NCBI RefSeq assembly: GCF_009739905.1 | Contig: NZ_CP034279.1 | Span: 1,922,001-1,986,000 of the forward strand | DNA from: Streptomyces ficellus | GTDB lineage: Bacteria; Actinomycetota; Actinomycetes; Streptomycetales; Streptomycetaceae | DNA length: 64,000 nucleotides | Direction of reading: 5' to 3' | Shown: piece by piece, positions 27,638-36,225 of the stretch | How positions within the stretch are numbered: the stretch's first letter is position 1 | Layout: the number at the start of each line of letters is the position of its first letter | Position numbers and translations under genes: made by a program | Notes under the pieces: model-generated | Databases searched by the model: none | What the model saw: only the letters and a program-made list of their open reading frames with translations | Told to the model about the DNA's origin: nothing

Positions 27638-27788
27638 CGGCGTCTCCTCGTCGTCGGTACGGCCTGTGCGGGGCGGAGCCGGGCTTGCGCGGCTTTGAGG
27701 GGTGGCCGGTTGTGAGCCAGAGATTCGCGCAGCGCGGTTTCCGTCGATGCCGCACGATGTTTCGCCGCAGTGACGAAGAGCGCCCGTG

Positions 27789-27827
27789 TGTTACGCCGCC
27801 ATGAACCGCTGGGTCACGCGCATGTAA
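27789..27827 (-). promoter_or_regulatory. Putative GlnR binding site for amtB-glnK-glnD
   Basis: Four pentamers are spaced 6-7 bases apart: GTTAC (27789), TGAAC (27801), GTCAC (27812) and GTAAC (27823). This resembles the streptomycete GlnR consensus gTnAC-n6-GaAAC in tandem. It lies about 150 bases upstream of the amtB ATG. One spacer is 7 rather than 6, so the a/b register needs testing. Confidence 0.6.
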
Positions 27828-27981
27828 CGGGAGTACCCTCGCCGCACGTCACGGACCGGCCGCGACTGTCACCCTGTTGACCTGGCAATGGGGGAGCCGA
27901 GTCGGGCTGTACGGGGTGACGGTCGCGGCCGGGGTCTGGTGGTGCGGCCGGGTCCGGGATCGTGGCCGGAACGGGCCGGTG

Positions 27982-28003
27982 GGCCCGGGTGTGCGCCCGG
28001 GCC
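27982..28003 (-). terminator. nsdA downstream hairpin
   Basis: GGCCCGGG (27982-27989) and CCCGGGCC (27996-28003) form an 8-bp stem nine bases after the nsdA stop; no U-tract. Confidence 0.5.
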
Positions 28004-28011
28004 GTGGCGGG

Positions 28012-29484
28012 TCAGACCGCTTCGGCGGTCTCGGGCAGCTGGGCGGTGAGGACGTCGGTGAGCCGGACCACCTCGGGTACGTCGCCGAAGTCGCGGGCGG
28101 CGGTGTCGACGGTCTTGCGGAGCCGGGTGTTCACCCGCTCGGAGCGGATGCGGCGGGCGACGCCGAGGGCGGACTCGGCCAGCCTGGTGGCTTCCTCGGG
28201 CTCGCGCTTGAGGAGGTGCACGGTGGCCATGCCGACCAGGTTCAGCGCGTACGACCGCTGGTGGTCCTCGTCCTGGGAGAAGAGGTCCACGGCCCGGTGC
28301 ATCACCGGTTCGGCGAGCGAGGCGTAGGTGGGGCTGCGGCCCGCCACGTAGGCGAGGTCGCGGTAGGAGTGGGCGTTCTCGCCGTTGAGTTCGGCCTCGG
28401 AGAAGAAGCTGATCCAGTCGGGGTCGGGCTCGTCGTCGAAGCCGACGTCGCCGAAGGTGTCCTCGGCCATGCGCACGGCGCGCTTGCACTTGCCGGGCTG
28501 GCCCATGTTGGCGTACGCCCGGGCCTCCATCGCATACAGCATGGCCTGGGTCCGGGCGGTCGCGCAGTCGCGGCTTCCGTACTGGGCGAGGTGGATCAGT
28601 TCGAGCGCGTCGTCGGGGCGGCCGAGGTGGATCATCTGGCGGCTCATGGAGGAGAGGATGTACGAGCCGAGCGGCTTGTCGCCGGCCTCCTTGGCGGCGT
28701 GCAGGGCGAGCACGAAGTACTTCTGCGCGGTGGGCTGGAGGCCCACGTCGTAGCTCATCCAGCCGGCCAGTTCGGCCAGTTCGGCGGCGCATTTGAACAG
28801 GCGTTTCGCGGTCGCGGCGGGCTGTGGCTCGCCGAGCAGGTCGGTGACCTCGTGGAGCTGGCCGACGACCGCCTTGCGGCGCAGGCCGCCGCCGCACTGG
28901 GCGTCCCACTGGCGGAACATGACGGTGGTGGACTCCAGCAGGTCCAGCTCCGCGCGGGAGAGCCGGGTGGGGCGGCGCGGGGCGGCCGGTTCGGCGCGGG
29001 CCGGTTCGGCGGCCGGGGTGGGGACGAGCCAGCGCTGCATGGGCTCGATGAGGGCGGGGCCGGCGGCCAGGGCGAGCGAGGTGCCGAGGAAGCCGCGCCG
29101 GGCGAGCATCAGGTCGCTGCGGGAGAAGTCGCTGAGCAGCTCGACGGTCTGGGGGCCCGCCCAGGGGAGGTCGACGCCGGACACCGAGGGTGACTGGTGC
29201 GCGGTGCGCAGGCCGAGGTCCTCGACGGCGACGACGCTGCCGAAGCGCTCGGAGAACAGCTCGGAGAGGATGCGCGGGATGGGCTCGCGCGGCTGCTCGC
29301 CGTCGAGCCAGCGCCGTACCCGTGAGGTGTCGGTGCTGATGTGGTGTGCGCCCATCTGGCGCGCCCGGCGGTTCACTTGGCGCGCCAGCTCGCCCTTGGA
29401 CCAGCCGCTGCGCACGAACCACGAGCTCAGTTGCTCGTTCGGGCGCTTCCCGGCATTCGTACCGTCTGCGCCACTGCCGCCCAC
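28012..29484 (-). CDS. nsdA: NsdA-type negative regulator of development and antibiotic production
   Basis: A 490-residue cytosolic protein. In S. coelicolor the nsdA product represses sporulation and antibiotic synthesis by an unclear mechanism. The N-terminal part (WFVRSGWSKGELARQVNRRA ... STDTSRVRRWLDGEQP) is a helix-turn-helix-like domain, and the central to C-terminal part (about residues 200-470) is a helical TPR-like solenoid with repeats such as AQKYFVLALHAAKEAGDK and DDALELIHLAQYG. A polar N-terminus follows ATG 29484. Adjacency to amtB matches other streptomycetes. Confidence 0.9.
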   Translation of the reverse strand: MGGSGADGTNAGKRPNEQLSSWFVRSGWSKGELARQVNRRARQMGAHHISTDTSRVRRWLDGEQPREPIPRILSELFSERFGSVVAVEDLGLRTAHQSPSVSGVDLPWAGPQTVELLSDFSRSDLMLARRGFLGTSLALAAGPALIEPMQRWLVPTPAAEPARAEPAAPRRPTRLSRAELDLLESTTVMFRQWDAQCGGGLRRKAVVGQLHEVTDLLGEPQPAATAKRLFKCAAELAELAGWMSYDVGLQPTAQKYFVLALHAAKEAGDKPLGSYILSSMSRQMIHLGRPDDALELIHLAQYGSRDCATARTQAMLYAMEARAYANMGQPGKCKRAVRMAEDTFGDVGFDDEPDPDWISFFSEAELNGENAHSYRDLAYVAGRSPTYASLAEPVMHRAVDLFSQDEDHQRSYALNLVGMATVHLLKREPEEATRLAESALGVARRIRSERVNTRLRKTVDTAARDFGDVPEVVRLTDVLTAQLPETAEAV

Positions 29485-29912
29485 TGGAACGCCCCCATCC
29501 GCTGATCACCGTTGCGCGAACCCGTATCAGCATGCCGTCAAAGGTGGTTGCCCGTCCGGAGGTTGCACCCTTCGAACAGGAAACCGGCTTGCCTGCGGCA
29601 TACCCATCGGCGAGGCCTCTACCCCGGGGGTTCGTGCACTGAAAGTAATCCTACGATCACCCGTCCGGCGAGGCCGTTTCCATAAACGCCACCATTCGCC
29701 ACCCCTTCGAATGAACTCCCCTGCCGCCAGGCGCGATTCACTTGACACTACGACGATCGGGAGTCGGCGGACGGTGGCATGTGCAGGCGCGCGCCACGGG
29801 CCGCACCACCTCGTGCACCACCGTGCGCCGCCCGTGGGAGCGCGGCGGCGACACAGGGTCACGGGGGAACTCCGGGTCGTAACCACCGGCGAGTTCCACC
29901 GTTGGAGGGGAC
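29485..29912. other. 428-base divergent intergenic region, nsdA/Prim-Pol-like
   Basis: Comparatively AT-rich stretches lie between the divergent starts. A TAGGAT hexamer on the minus strand (29648-29653) is a plausible nsdA -10 but lacks a good -35. On the plus strand TTGACA (29742-29747) is a perfect -35 with no matching -10 at 16-18 bases. A small inverted repeat CATTCG/CGAATG is present near 29695-29713. No coding sequence is evident. Confidence 0.35.
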
Positions 29913-30563
29913 ATGGGCTTCACGATCGGCGGCACCCGCATCCTGTCCGGCTCGCGTCGGCGCGGCGCCCGCGCCACGGAGTGCACCGTGGTGGCGGAGT
30001 ACACCGGCCTGTGGGGCTGGGACGTGGTCCCCGGCGCCCGGGCCGCCTCCGGCCGCTGCTCCTGCGGCGACGTGTCCTGCCCGGCCCCGGGGGCGCATCC
30101 GCTCGGCTTCGCGCCCGAGGTGCCGGCGGGTTCGACGCTCGACACGGTCACCGAGGTGTGGTCGGAGTTCCCGGGCGCGGCGCTGATGCTGCCCGTGGGC
30201 CGCTCGTTCGACGTGCTGGAGGTCGCCGAGCGGGCGGGGCGCCGGGCGCTGGTGCGGCTGGAGCGGATGGGCCTGCCGCTGGGCCCGGTGTGCGTGACGC
30301 CGACGGGCCGGGCGCAGTTCTTCGTGGCGCCCGGGGCGGCGGCGGAGCTGCCGGGGCTGCTGTACCGGATGGGGTGGGACGACGCGGACCTGGACCTGCG
30401 GTGTCCGGGTGCGGGCGCCCACATCACGGCGCCTCCGTCGGACCACGCGGGCCTGGGCCCCTGCCGCTGGCTGCGCCCGCCCACCCTGGACGCGGGCGCC
30501 CCGCCGCAGGCGAGGCTGCTGCTGGGCACGCTGGCGTACATCTGCCACCGGTCGGGCATGTAG
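29913..30563 (+). CDS. Prim-Pol-like (bifunctional primase/polymerase N-terminal) protein
   Basis: A 216-residue protein resembling the stand-alone prim-pol N-terminal domain found in many Streptomyces. Features are the N-terminal LWGWDVVPGARAASG, a cysteine pair CSCGDVSCPAPGAHPLGF, the strand pair ALMLPVGRSFDVLEV and a C-terminal LRPPTLDAGAPPQARLLLGTL. There is no helicase domain, so DNA synthesis is unproven and a regulatory role is possible. ATG 29913 follows GGAGGGG. It converges on ftsY across a very strong hairpin. Confidence 0.75.
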   Translation: MGFTIGGTRILSGSRRRGARATECTVVAEYTGLWGWDVVPGARAASGRCSCGDVSCPAPGAHPLGFAPEVPAGSTLDTVTEVWSEFPGAALMLPVGRSFDVLEVAERAGRRALVRLERMGLPLGPVCVTPTGRAQFFVAPGAAAELPGLLYRMGWDDADLDLRCPGAGAHITAPPSDHAGLGPCRWLRPPTLDAGAPPQARLLLGTLAYICHRSGM

Positions 30564-30591
30564 CGGGCCCGTGGGACGCGGGTTGTCGAAC

Positions 30592-30633
30592 GCCGCCGGG
30601 GCGGCACCTCTCGTGAGGTGCCGCCCCGGCGGC
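30592..30633. terminator. Bidirectional terminator, 19-bp stem
   Basis: Perfect arms of 19 bases (30592-30610 and 30615-30633; core CGGGGCGGCACCTC) with a TCGT loop, between the convergent Prim-Pol-like gene and ftsY. Confidence 0.9.
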
Positions 30634-30659
30634 TTCGTCGTGGTGGGGTCCCCAGGGGG

Positions 30660-31886
30660 TCAGTCCCCGATCAGGGCGTCGACGAACGCCTCCGGCTCGA
30701 AGGGGGCCAGGTCGTCCGGGCCCTCGCCGAGTCCGACCAGCTTCACCGGGACGCCCAGCTCCCGCTGGACCGCGACGACGATGCCGCCCTTGGCGGTGCC
30801 GTCCAGCTTGGTGAGCACGATGCCGGTGATGTCGACGACCTCGGCGAAGACGCGGGCCTGCACGAGTCCGTTCTGGCCGGTCGTGGCGTCCAGGACGAGG
30901 AGGATCTCGTCCAGCGGGCCGTGCTTCTCGACGACGCGCTTGACCTTGCCGAGCTCGTCCATCAGGCCCGTCTTGGTGTGCAGCCGGCCCGCCGTGTCGA
31001 TGAGCACCACGTCGGCGCCCTCGGCGATACCTTCCTTCACCGCGTCGTAGGCGACCGACGCCGGGTCGCCCGCCTCGGGGCCGCGCACGGTGCGCGCGCC
31101 GACCCGCTCGCCCCAGGTCTGGAGCTGGTCGGCGGCGGCGGCGCGGAACGTGTCCGCGGCGCCGAGCACGACGGACTTGCCGTCGGCGACCAGGACGCGC
31201 GCCAGCTTGCCGGTGGTGGTGGTCTTGCCGGTGCCGTTGACGCCGACGACCATCACGATGCCCGGGGTGTCCAGGTCGCTCTCGGTGTGGACGGTGCGGT
31301 CCAGGTCGGTGCCGACCAGGGTGAGCAGTTCCTCGCGCAGCAGGGTGCGCAGTTCCTGCGGCGTACGCGTGCCGAGGACCCTCACCCGCTCGCGCAGGCG
31401 CTCGACCAGTTCCTGGGTGGGGGTGACGCCGACGTCGGCGGTCAGCAGCGTGTCCTCGATCTCCTCCCAGGTGTCCTCGTCGAGGTGCTCGCGCGACAGC
31501 AGCGTGAGCAGTCCCTTGCCGAGGCTGTTCTGCGAGCGGGCGAGCCGGGCGCGCAGCCGGACGAGCCGGCCGGCGGTCGGCTCCGGGACCTCGATCTCGG
31601 GGGCGGGCGGGGCCGCGACGAGCGGGTCCTCGACGGCGGCGGGGGCCTCCAGGGCCTCCTCGGCCGTCGGGAGGCCGACCTCCTCGATGGTGCGGCGCGG
31701 TTCTTCCCGCGGTGTCTCCGCCTCCTCGCCGACGTGCGGCTCGGCGGGCGGAGCGGTGATGGTCGGCGGGGCCGGCGGCGCCTCGGGCGGCGGCAGCTTC
31801 TTCTTTCTGCGGCTGCCGACCACGAGTCCGCTGATCGCGCCGATCGCGACCAGGGCGATGACTACAGCAAGGATGACGATTTCCAT
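30660..31886 (-). CDS. ftsY: SRP receptor FtsY
   Basis: FtsY docks SRP-ribosome complexes to the translocon. The 408-residue protein has an N-terminal membrane segment (MEIVILAVVIALVAIGAISG) and an acidic A-domain rich in Pro/Glu (about residues 30-125). An NG domain follows with GVNGTGKTTTTGKLA, VLIDTAGRLHTK and LTKLDGTAKGG. The single TM helix is the actinobacterial variant, not the amphipathic anchor of E. coli. ATG 31886 begins at the TM. Confidence 0.97.
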   Translation of the reverse strand: MEIVILAVVIALVAIGAISGLVVGSRRKKKLPPPEAPPAPPTITAPPAEPHVGEEAETPREEPRRTIEEVGLPTAEEALEAPAAVEDPLVAAPPAPEIEVPEPTAGRLVRLRARLARSQNSLGKGLLTLLSREHLDEDTWEEIEDTLLTADVGVTPTQELVERLRERVRVLGTRTPQELRTLLREELLTLVGTDLDRTVHTESDLDTPGIVMVVGVNGTGKTTTTGKLARVLVADGKSVVLGAADTFRAAAADQLQTWGERVGARTVRGPEAGDPASVAYDAVKEGIAEGADVVLIDTAGRLHTKTGLMDELGKVKRVVEKHGPLDEILLVLDATTGQNGLVQARVFAEVVDITGIVLTKLDGTAKGGIVVAVQRELGVPVKLVGLGEGPDDLAPFEPEAFVDALIGD

Positions 31887-32025
31887 AACCCGTCCAGTAT
31901 CGGCCACGACCGCCACGACGAGCGGTCCCGGAGCGTGCACCGGGGCCCGTGGCCCCTGTTTGGACCTCTTTGGGGAGGAACGTACGATCGTCGGGTTCCC
32001 CCTCCTCCCCGCACGGAGCTGACCC

Positions 32026-33474
32026 ATGCCCCACGCCTCCGACGCCGAAGGCGCCATAGAGACCCGCGGTCTCGAACCCGTCCCCGATGCCGAGCGCACC
32101 GGTCACGTCCGGGAGCTCTTCCCCACCTGGGTCGCGGCGAACATCAGTGTGCTGCTGCTCACCATGGGCGCCGGCCTGATCGTCTCCAACGGGCTGAACT
32201 TCTGGCAGGTGCTGACGGTCGCGATCGCCGCGCCGGTCCTGTCGTACGGGATCGTGGGCGTGATCTCGATCGCGGGCAAGCGCGGCGGCTCCCCCGGCAT
32301 GGCGCTGTCGCGTGCGGTGTTCGGGCAGCGCGGCAACCTCTTCCCGGGGACGCTGATCTGGGTGGCCCGGTGGGGCTGGGAGACGATCAACGCGGTGACC
32401 GGTGCGTACGCCGTGCTCACGGTGCTCGATCTGCTCTTCGGGATCGAGAGCAGCACCCCACTGATCATCGTGACGCTGCTGCTGTTCGTCGCGGCGACGT
32501 TCCTGGTCTCGGGGCTCGGGATCAACGCGCTGCGGGTGTGCTCGACGTGGTCCACCTACCTGTTCGGCGCGTTCTCGGTCCTGGTGCTGGTCCATCTGGT
32601 CGCCAACACCGACTGGAGCGCCGTGTTCGCCCGGCCGGCCGGGTCGACGGCGATGATGGTCGCGGGGATCGGCACGATCGCGGCGGGCGGCATCAGCTGG
32701 GTGCCCTCCGGTCCGGACTTCACCCGCTACCTGCCGCGTACGGCGTCGTCCAGGGCGGTCGTCGGGTCGACCGTCGGGGGCGCGGGCATCGTGGTGCTGC
32801 CGATGGTGCTGATGGGCGCGGTGATGGCGGTGTCGACGCCGAGCCTGGCGTCCGCGCAGGATCCGGTGTCGTTCATCGGTGAGCTGCTGCCGGCGTGGAT
32901 CTCGGTGCCGTACCTGGTGATCGCGCTGATCGGCATGCTGCTGATCAACTCGATGTCGATGTACTCGGCCGGGTTCACCGCGCAGACGCTGGGCATCAAC
33001 GTGCCGCGCACCTGGGCGGTGAGCGTGAACGCGGTGATCTCGCTGGTCTTCGGCTTCCTGCTGATGGTGGTGGCGACCAGCTTCATCGGGTCGTTCATCT
33101 CGTTCCTGACGCTGCTGGCGGTGGCGTTCTCCGCGTGGATCGGTGTCTTCGGCGTGGACATGCTGCGCCGCCGGTCGTACGACGGCGAGGCGCTGATGGA
33201 CACCTCGCGGACGAGTGCGTACTGGTACCGCGGTGGTTTCGCGTGGCCGGCGATGGTGGCGTGGGGCGTGGCGCTGGTGGTGGGGCTGCTGTTCACCAAG
33301 GTGGACTGGTTCTCGGGGCCGCTGGCCGGTTCGTGGATCGGTGCGAACGGTCTGGGCTGGCTGGTGACGATCGTGGTGGCGGCCGTGCTGTACGCGGTGC
33401 TGCCGCGCCCCGCCCGGCCGGCGAGGGCGGACGACCCCGAGCCCGAGGCCGCGTCGGCCACCCTTTGCATCTGA
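32026..33474 (+). CDS. NCS1-family cytosine/purine permease
   Basis: A 482-residue secondary transporter of the nucleobase-cation-symport-1 family, with about 12 membrane segments (for example VAANISVLLLTMGAGLIVSNG, LIVSNGLNFWQVLTVAIA, LVIALIGMLLINSMSMYS). The signature [17 protein letters not shown] is a conserved NCS1 loop-helix. Probable substrates are cytosine, purines or related compounds (CodB type). It starts at ATG 32026, divergent from ftsY, and precedes the LLM oxidoreductase gene by 60 bases. The two may form a small catabolic unit. Confidence 0.85.
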   Translation: MPHASDAEGAIETRGLEPVPDAERTGHVRELFPTWVAANISVLLLTMGAGLIVSNGLNFWQVLTVAIAAPVLSYGIVGVISIAGKRGGSPGMALSRAVFGQRGNLFPGTLIWVARWGWETINAVTGAYAVLTVLDLLFGIESSTPLIIVTLLLFVAATFLVSGLGINALRVCSTWSTYLFGAFSVLVLVHLVANTDWSAVFARPAGSTAMMVAGIGTIAAGGISWVPSGPDFTRYLPRTASSRAVVGSTVGGAGIVVLPMVLMGAVMAVSTPSLASAQDPVSFIGELLPAWISVPYLVIALIGMLLINSMSMYSAGFTAQTLGINVPRTWAVSVNAVISLVFGFLLMVVATSFIGSFISFLTLLAVAFSAWIGVFGVDMLRRRSYDGEALMDTSRTSAYWYRGGFAWPAMVAWGVALVVGLLFTKVDWFSGPLAGSWIGANGLGWLVTIVVAAVLYAVLPRPARPARADDPEPEAASATLCI

Positions 33475-33534
33475 CGCATCGTCAGCTAACGTCCCCCTTC
33501 GCCGGGTCTTCCGTCCGGCGGAGGGGGACGTGTC

Positions 33535-34512
33535 GTGTACACAGTGGTCCGGTTCAACCTGGTCGCCCCCGGTGCGGCTCCCGACGCCCTGGCGGGCCGC
33601 TACCGCGCGGCGCTGGAGATGGCCGCGTACGCCGACGGGATCGGCGTCGACACGGTGCAGACGGAGGAGCACCACGGCGCCTCCAACAACTGGCTGCCGT
33701 CCCCGTTCGTCTTCGCCGGGGCGGTGTTCGGCGCGACCCGCCGGATCGCCGTGACGGTCTCGGCGGTGATCGGCCCGCTGCACGACCCGCTGCGGCTGGC
33801 GGAGGACGTCGCGGTGCTGGACCTGCTGTCGCAGGGGCGGCTGGTGACGGTCGCGGGCGTCGGCTACCGGCCGGAGGAGTACGCGGCGCACGGCGTGGAC
33901 TGGGGGCGGCGCGGGAAGCTCCAGGACCTGCTGCTGGAGACGGTGCTGCGGGCCTGGACGGGCGAGGAGTTCCCCTACCGGGGCCGTACGGTACGGGTCA
34001 CCCCGCGCCCGTACACCCGGCCGCACCCGCCGCTGCTGGTGGGCGGTTCGTCCCGGCCCGCCGCCCGGCGCGCGGCCCGGCTGGGGCTGCCGTTCTTCCC
34101 GAGCGCGCACCTGCCGGAGCTGGAGGCGTACTACCACGAGCGGCGTGCCGCGTACGGGACGGAGGGTTTCTGCGTGATGCCGGCCGCCTTGACGCGGCTG
34201 CTGCACCTGTCGGAGGACCCCGACCGCACCTGGGCGCTGTACGGGGAGCACTTCCTGCACGAGGCGCGGACGTACGCCTCGTGGCAGTCGGCGGGCGTGA
34301 CGTCGGCGGTGCGGTCGCGCGCGGCGACGGTGGAGGAGCTGCGGGCGGAGGGGGTGTACCGGGTGGTGACGCCCGGGGAGTGCCTGGCGCCGGGCGCCGG
34401 GAGTCTCGTGCTGCATCCGCTGTGCGGGGGGATGCCGGTGGACGAGGGGTGGCGCTCGCTGCACCTGTTGGGGGAACACGTACTGCCCCGGCTCAAGGCC
34501 GTCGGGGCCTGA
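33535..34512 (+). CDS. LLM-class flavin-dependent oxidoreductase
   Basis: A 325-residue luciferase-like TIM-barrel protein. Features are ADGIGVDTVQTEEHHG, an early strand typical of F420/FMN-dependent LLM enzymes; RLAEDVAVLDLLSQGRLVTV with GVGYRPEEYAA; and PPLLVGGSSRPAARRAA. Cofactor and substrate are not clear, though cofC in this window suggests that the organism makes F420. Start GTG 33535 is preceded by GGAGGGGG. Its position after the NCS1 permease may link them in nucleobase or related catabolism (inference). Confidence 0.8.
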   Translation: MYTVVRFNLVAPGAAPDALAGRYRAALEMAAYADGIGVDTVQTEEHHGASNNWLPSPFVFAGAVFGATRRIAVTVSAVIGPLHDPLRLAEDVAVLDLLSQGRLVTVAGVGYRPEEYAAHGVDWGRRGKLQDLLLETVLRAWTGEEFPYRGRTVRVTPRPYTRPHPPLLVGGSSRPAARRAARLGLPFFPSAHLPELEAYYHERRAAYGTEGFCVMPAALTRLLHLSEDPDRTWALYGEHFLHEARTYASWQSAGVTSAVRSRAATVEELRAEGVYRVVTPGECLAPGAGSLVLHPLCGGMPVDEGWRSLHLLGEHVLPRLKAVGA

Positions 34513-34552
34513 ACCGGGGCAGTTCCGTGATCGAGGAGAGGGGCAGCGGGGT

Positions 34553-35971
34553 TTAGCCCATCTCCTCCAACGCCTTGCCCTTGGTCTCCTTCACGTACTT
34601 GAGCACGAAGGGGATGGAGAGCACGGCGAAGACCGTGTAGATGATGTAGGTGCCGGAGAGGTTCCAGTCCGCCAGGGACGGGAAGCTCGCGGTGATGGCC
34701 CAGTTGGCGATCCACTGCGCGGAGGCGGCGACGCCGAGGGCGGCGGCGCGGATCCGGTTGGGGAACATCTCGCCGAGGAAGACCCAGACCACCACGCCCC
34801 AGGAGAGGGCGAAGAAGAGCACGAAGACGTGGGCGGCGATCAGGGCCACCACGCCCTGCGCCTCGGGCAGCTTGCCGTCGACGAGGTCGGCGGAGAAGGC
34901 CCAGGCCTCGAACGCGAGGGCGATCGCCATACCGGCGGAGCCGACGAGGGCGAGCGGACGGCGCCCGACCCGGTCCACCAGGACCATCGCGATCACGGTG
35001 CCGATGATGTTGATGATCGACGTGGTGAACGAGTAGAAGAACGAGCTCGACGGGTCGATGCCCACGGACTGCCACAGCGTCGAGGAGTAGTAGAACGCGA
35101 CGTTGATGCCGACGAGCTGCTGGAAGACGGACAGTCCGATGCCGACCCAGACGATGGGCAGGAAGCCGAAGCGGCTGCCGAGCAGGTCACGGAAGGTCGA
35201 CTTGTGCTCGCGGCGCATGGCGTTCTCGATCTCGGCGACGCGCGCGTCCAGGTCGACGCCCTTGCCCTCGACCTCGGAGAGGACCTCCTTGGCCTTGTCC
35301 TTGCGGCCGACGGAGATCAGGAAGCGGGGCGACTCGGGGATCGCGAAGGAGAGCAGGCCGTACAGCACGGCCGGGATCACCATGACGCCGAGCATCCACT
35401 GCCAGGCCTCCAGGCCGGCGATCTCGCCGCGCTGGTCGCCGTCGGCCATGTTGAGGATGGCCCAGTTGACGAGCTGGGAGACGGCGATGCCGATGACGAT
35501 CGCGGCCTGCTGGAAGGAGCCGAGGCGGCCGCGGTAGGCGGCGGGGGCGACCTCGGCGATGTACGCGGGGCCGATCACGGAGGCCATGCCGATGGCGAAG
35601 CCGCCGACCACGCGCCACATGGCGAGGTCCCAGAGGGCGAACGGCAGGGCGGAACCGACGGCGCTGATGGTGAACAGGACGGCGGCGATCTGCATGCAGC
35701 GGATACGGCCGATGCGGTCGGCGATCCGGCCGGCGGTCGCTGCGCCGATGGCGCAGCCGATCAGGGCGATGGCGATGACCTGGGCGAGGGTGCCGGAGCC
35801 GATCTCGTACCGGTGGCGGATGGCCTCGACGGCGCCGTTGATGACGGAGCTGTCGTAGCCGAAGAGGAATCCGCCCATCGCGGCGGCGGCCGTGATGAAG
35901 ATGACATGGCCGAGGTGGTCGGGATGGGCCTCTCGGGCCCCCGACGGCGACGGCTGCGCGGTGCTGGTCAC
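34553..35971 (-). CDS. glcP: MFS sugar porter, glucose permease type
   Basis: A 472-residue MFS sugar/proton symporter with 12 membrane segments. Hallmarks are GYDSSVINGAVEAIRH, GRIADRIGRIRCMQ, the sugar-porter PESPRFLISVGR, and QQLVGINVAFYYSS and VDRVGRRPLALVG in the C-half. It closely resembles the streptomycete glucose permease GlcP, and the location next to smc matches the S. coelicolor glcP neighbourhood, so I use the symbol with caution. Upstream operators are described separately. It converges on the LLM gene with only a 40-base gap. Confidence 0.82.
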   Translation of the reverse strand: MTSTAQPSPSGAREAHPDHLGHVIFITAAAAMGGFLFGYDSSVINGAVEAIRHRYEIGSGTLAQVIAIALIGCAIGAATAGRIADRIGRIRCMQIAAVLFTISAVGSALPFALWDLAMWRVVGGFAIGMASVIGPAYIAEVAPAAYRGRLGSFQQAAIVIGIAVSQLVNWAILNMADGDQRGEIAGLEAWQWMLGVMVIPAVLYGLLSFAIPESPRFLISVGRKDKAKEVLSEVEGKGVDLDARVAEIENAMRREHKSTFRDLLGSRFGFLPIVWVGIGLSVFQQLVGINVAFYYSSTLWQSVGIDPSSSFFYSFTTSIINIIGTVIAMVLVDRVGRRPLALVGSAGMAIALAFEAWAFSADLVDGKLPEAQGVVALIAAHVFVLFFALSWGVVVWVFLGEMFPNRIRAAALGVAASAQWIANWAITASFPSLADWNLSGTYIIYTVFAVLSIPFVLKYVKETKGKALEEMG

Positions 35972-36017
35972 GTGAACTCCTGGTACCCGGCGCCGTCGCC
36001 GGGCATGGGGGGCGAGC

Positions 36018-36060
36018 CCTTCAAGTGGCGCACAACTTCACGCCGCCCACCACTTGAAGG
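36018..36060 (-). promoter_or_regulatory. glcP 5'-region inverted repeat (CCTTCAAGTGG)
   Basis: Perfect 11-bp arms: CCTTCAAGTGG at 36018-36028 and CCACTTGAAGG at 36050-36060, spacer 21. The arm sequence CTTCAAGT recurs at 36087-36094. It lies 47-89 bases upstream of the glcP ATG, downstream of the predicted promoter, and could be an operator or a leader hairpin. Confidence 0.55.
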
Positions 36061-36065
36061 TAAAA

Positions 36066-36075
36066 GCAACGTTGC
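36066..36075 (-). promoter_or_regulatory. LacI-type palindrome GCAACGTTGC at predicted glcP start point
   Basis: A perfect 10-bp palindrome with central CG, the form bound by LacI/GalR-family repressors (known consensus style). It sits where the +1 would fall for the promoter at 36078-36105, so repressor binding would block initiation. Confidence 0.5.
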
Positions 36076-36077
36076 AG

Positions 36078-36105
36078 AGACTATGCCTTCAAGTTTCGAA
36101 GTCAA
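36078..36105 (-). promoter_or_regulatory. glcP promoter, -35 TTGACT, -10 TAGTCT
   Basis: On the minus strand TTGACT (36100-36105) and TAGTCT (36078-36083) are separated by 16 bases, a good sigma-HrdB-type promoter. The CTTCAAGT motif lies between the two boxes. Confidence 0.6.
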
Positions 36106-36225
36106 GAGTCTTCGGACCACGAATCTTCCGGCACGGCGTGTCGGGCTTGCGTTCAGTAAATGAAACAACTGGTCAGGGGCTGGTCACCACTGCCCAGCCG
36201 GAGTCGGCTGCGGGCGTACCCCAGC

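Larger units (their letters stand above)
27638..28011. other. 374-base amtB/nsdA intergenic region
   Basis: Contains the putative GlnR boxes (27789-27827) that probably control amtB on the minus strand and the nsdA terminator stem (27982-28003). I see no small gene or RNA element in the rest. No convincing -35/-10 pair stands out for amtB. Confidence 0.6.

Noticed and set aside
30424..34479. A 1351-codon minus-strand open frame over ftsY and the NCS1/LLM genes
   Set aside because: Composition is Arg/Pro/Gly/His-rich with no recognisable domain, and it is antisense or out of frame to ftsY, the permease and the LLM gene, which all have clear motifs. High GC produces long false frames.
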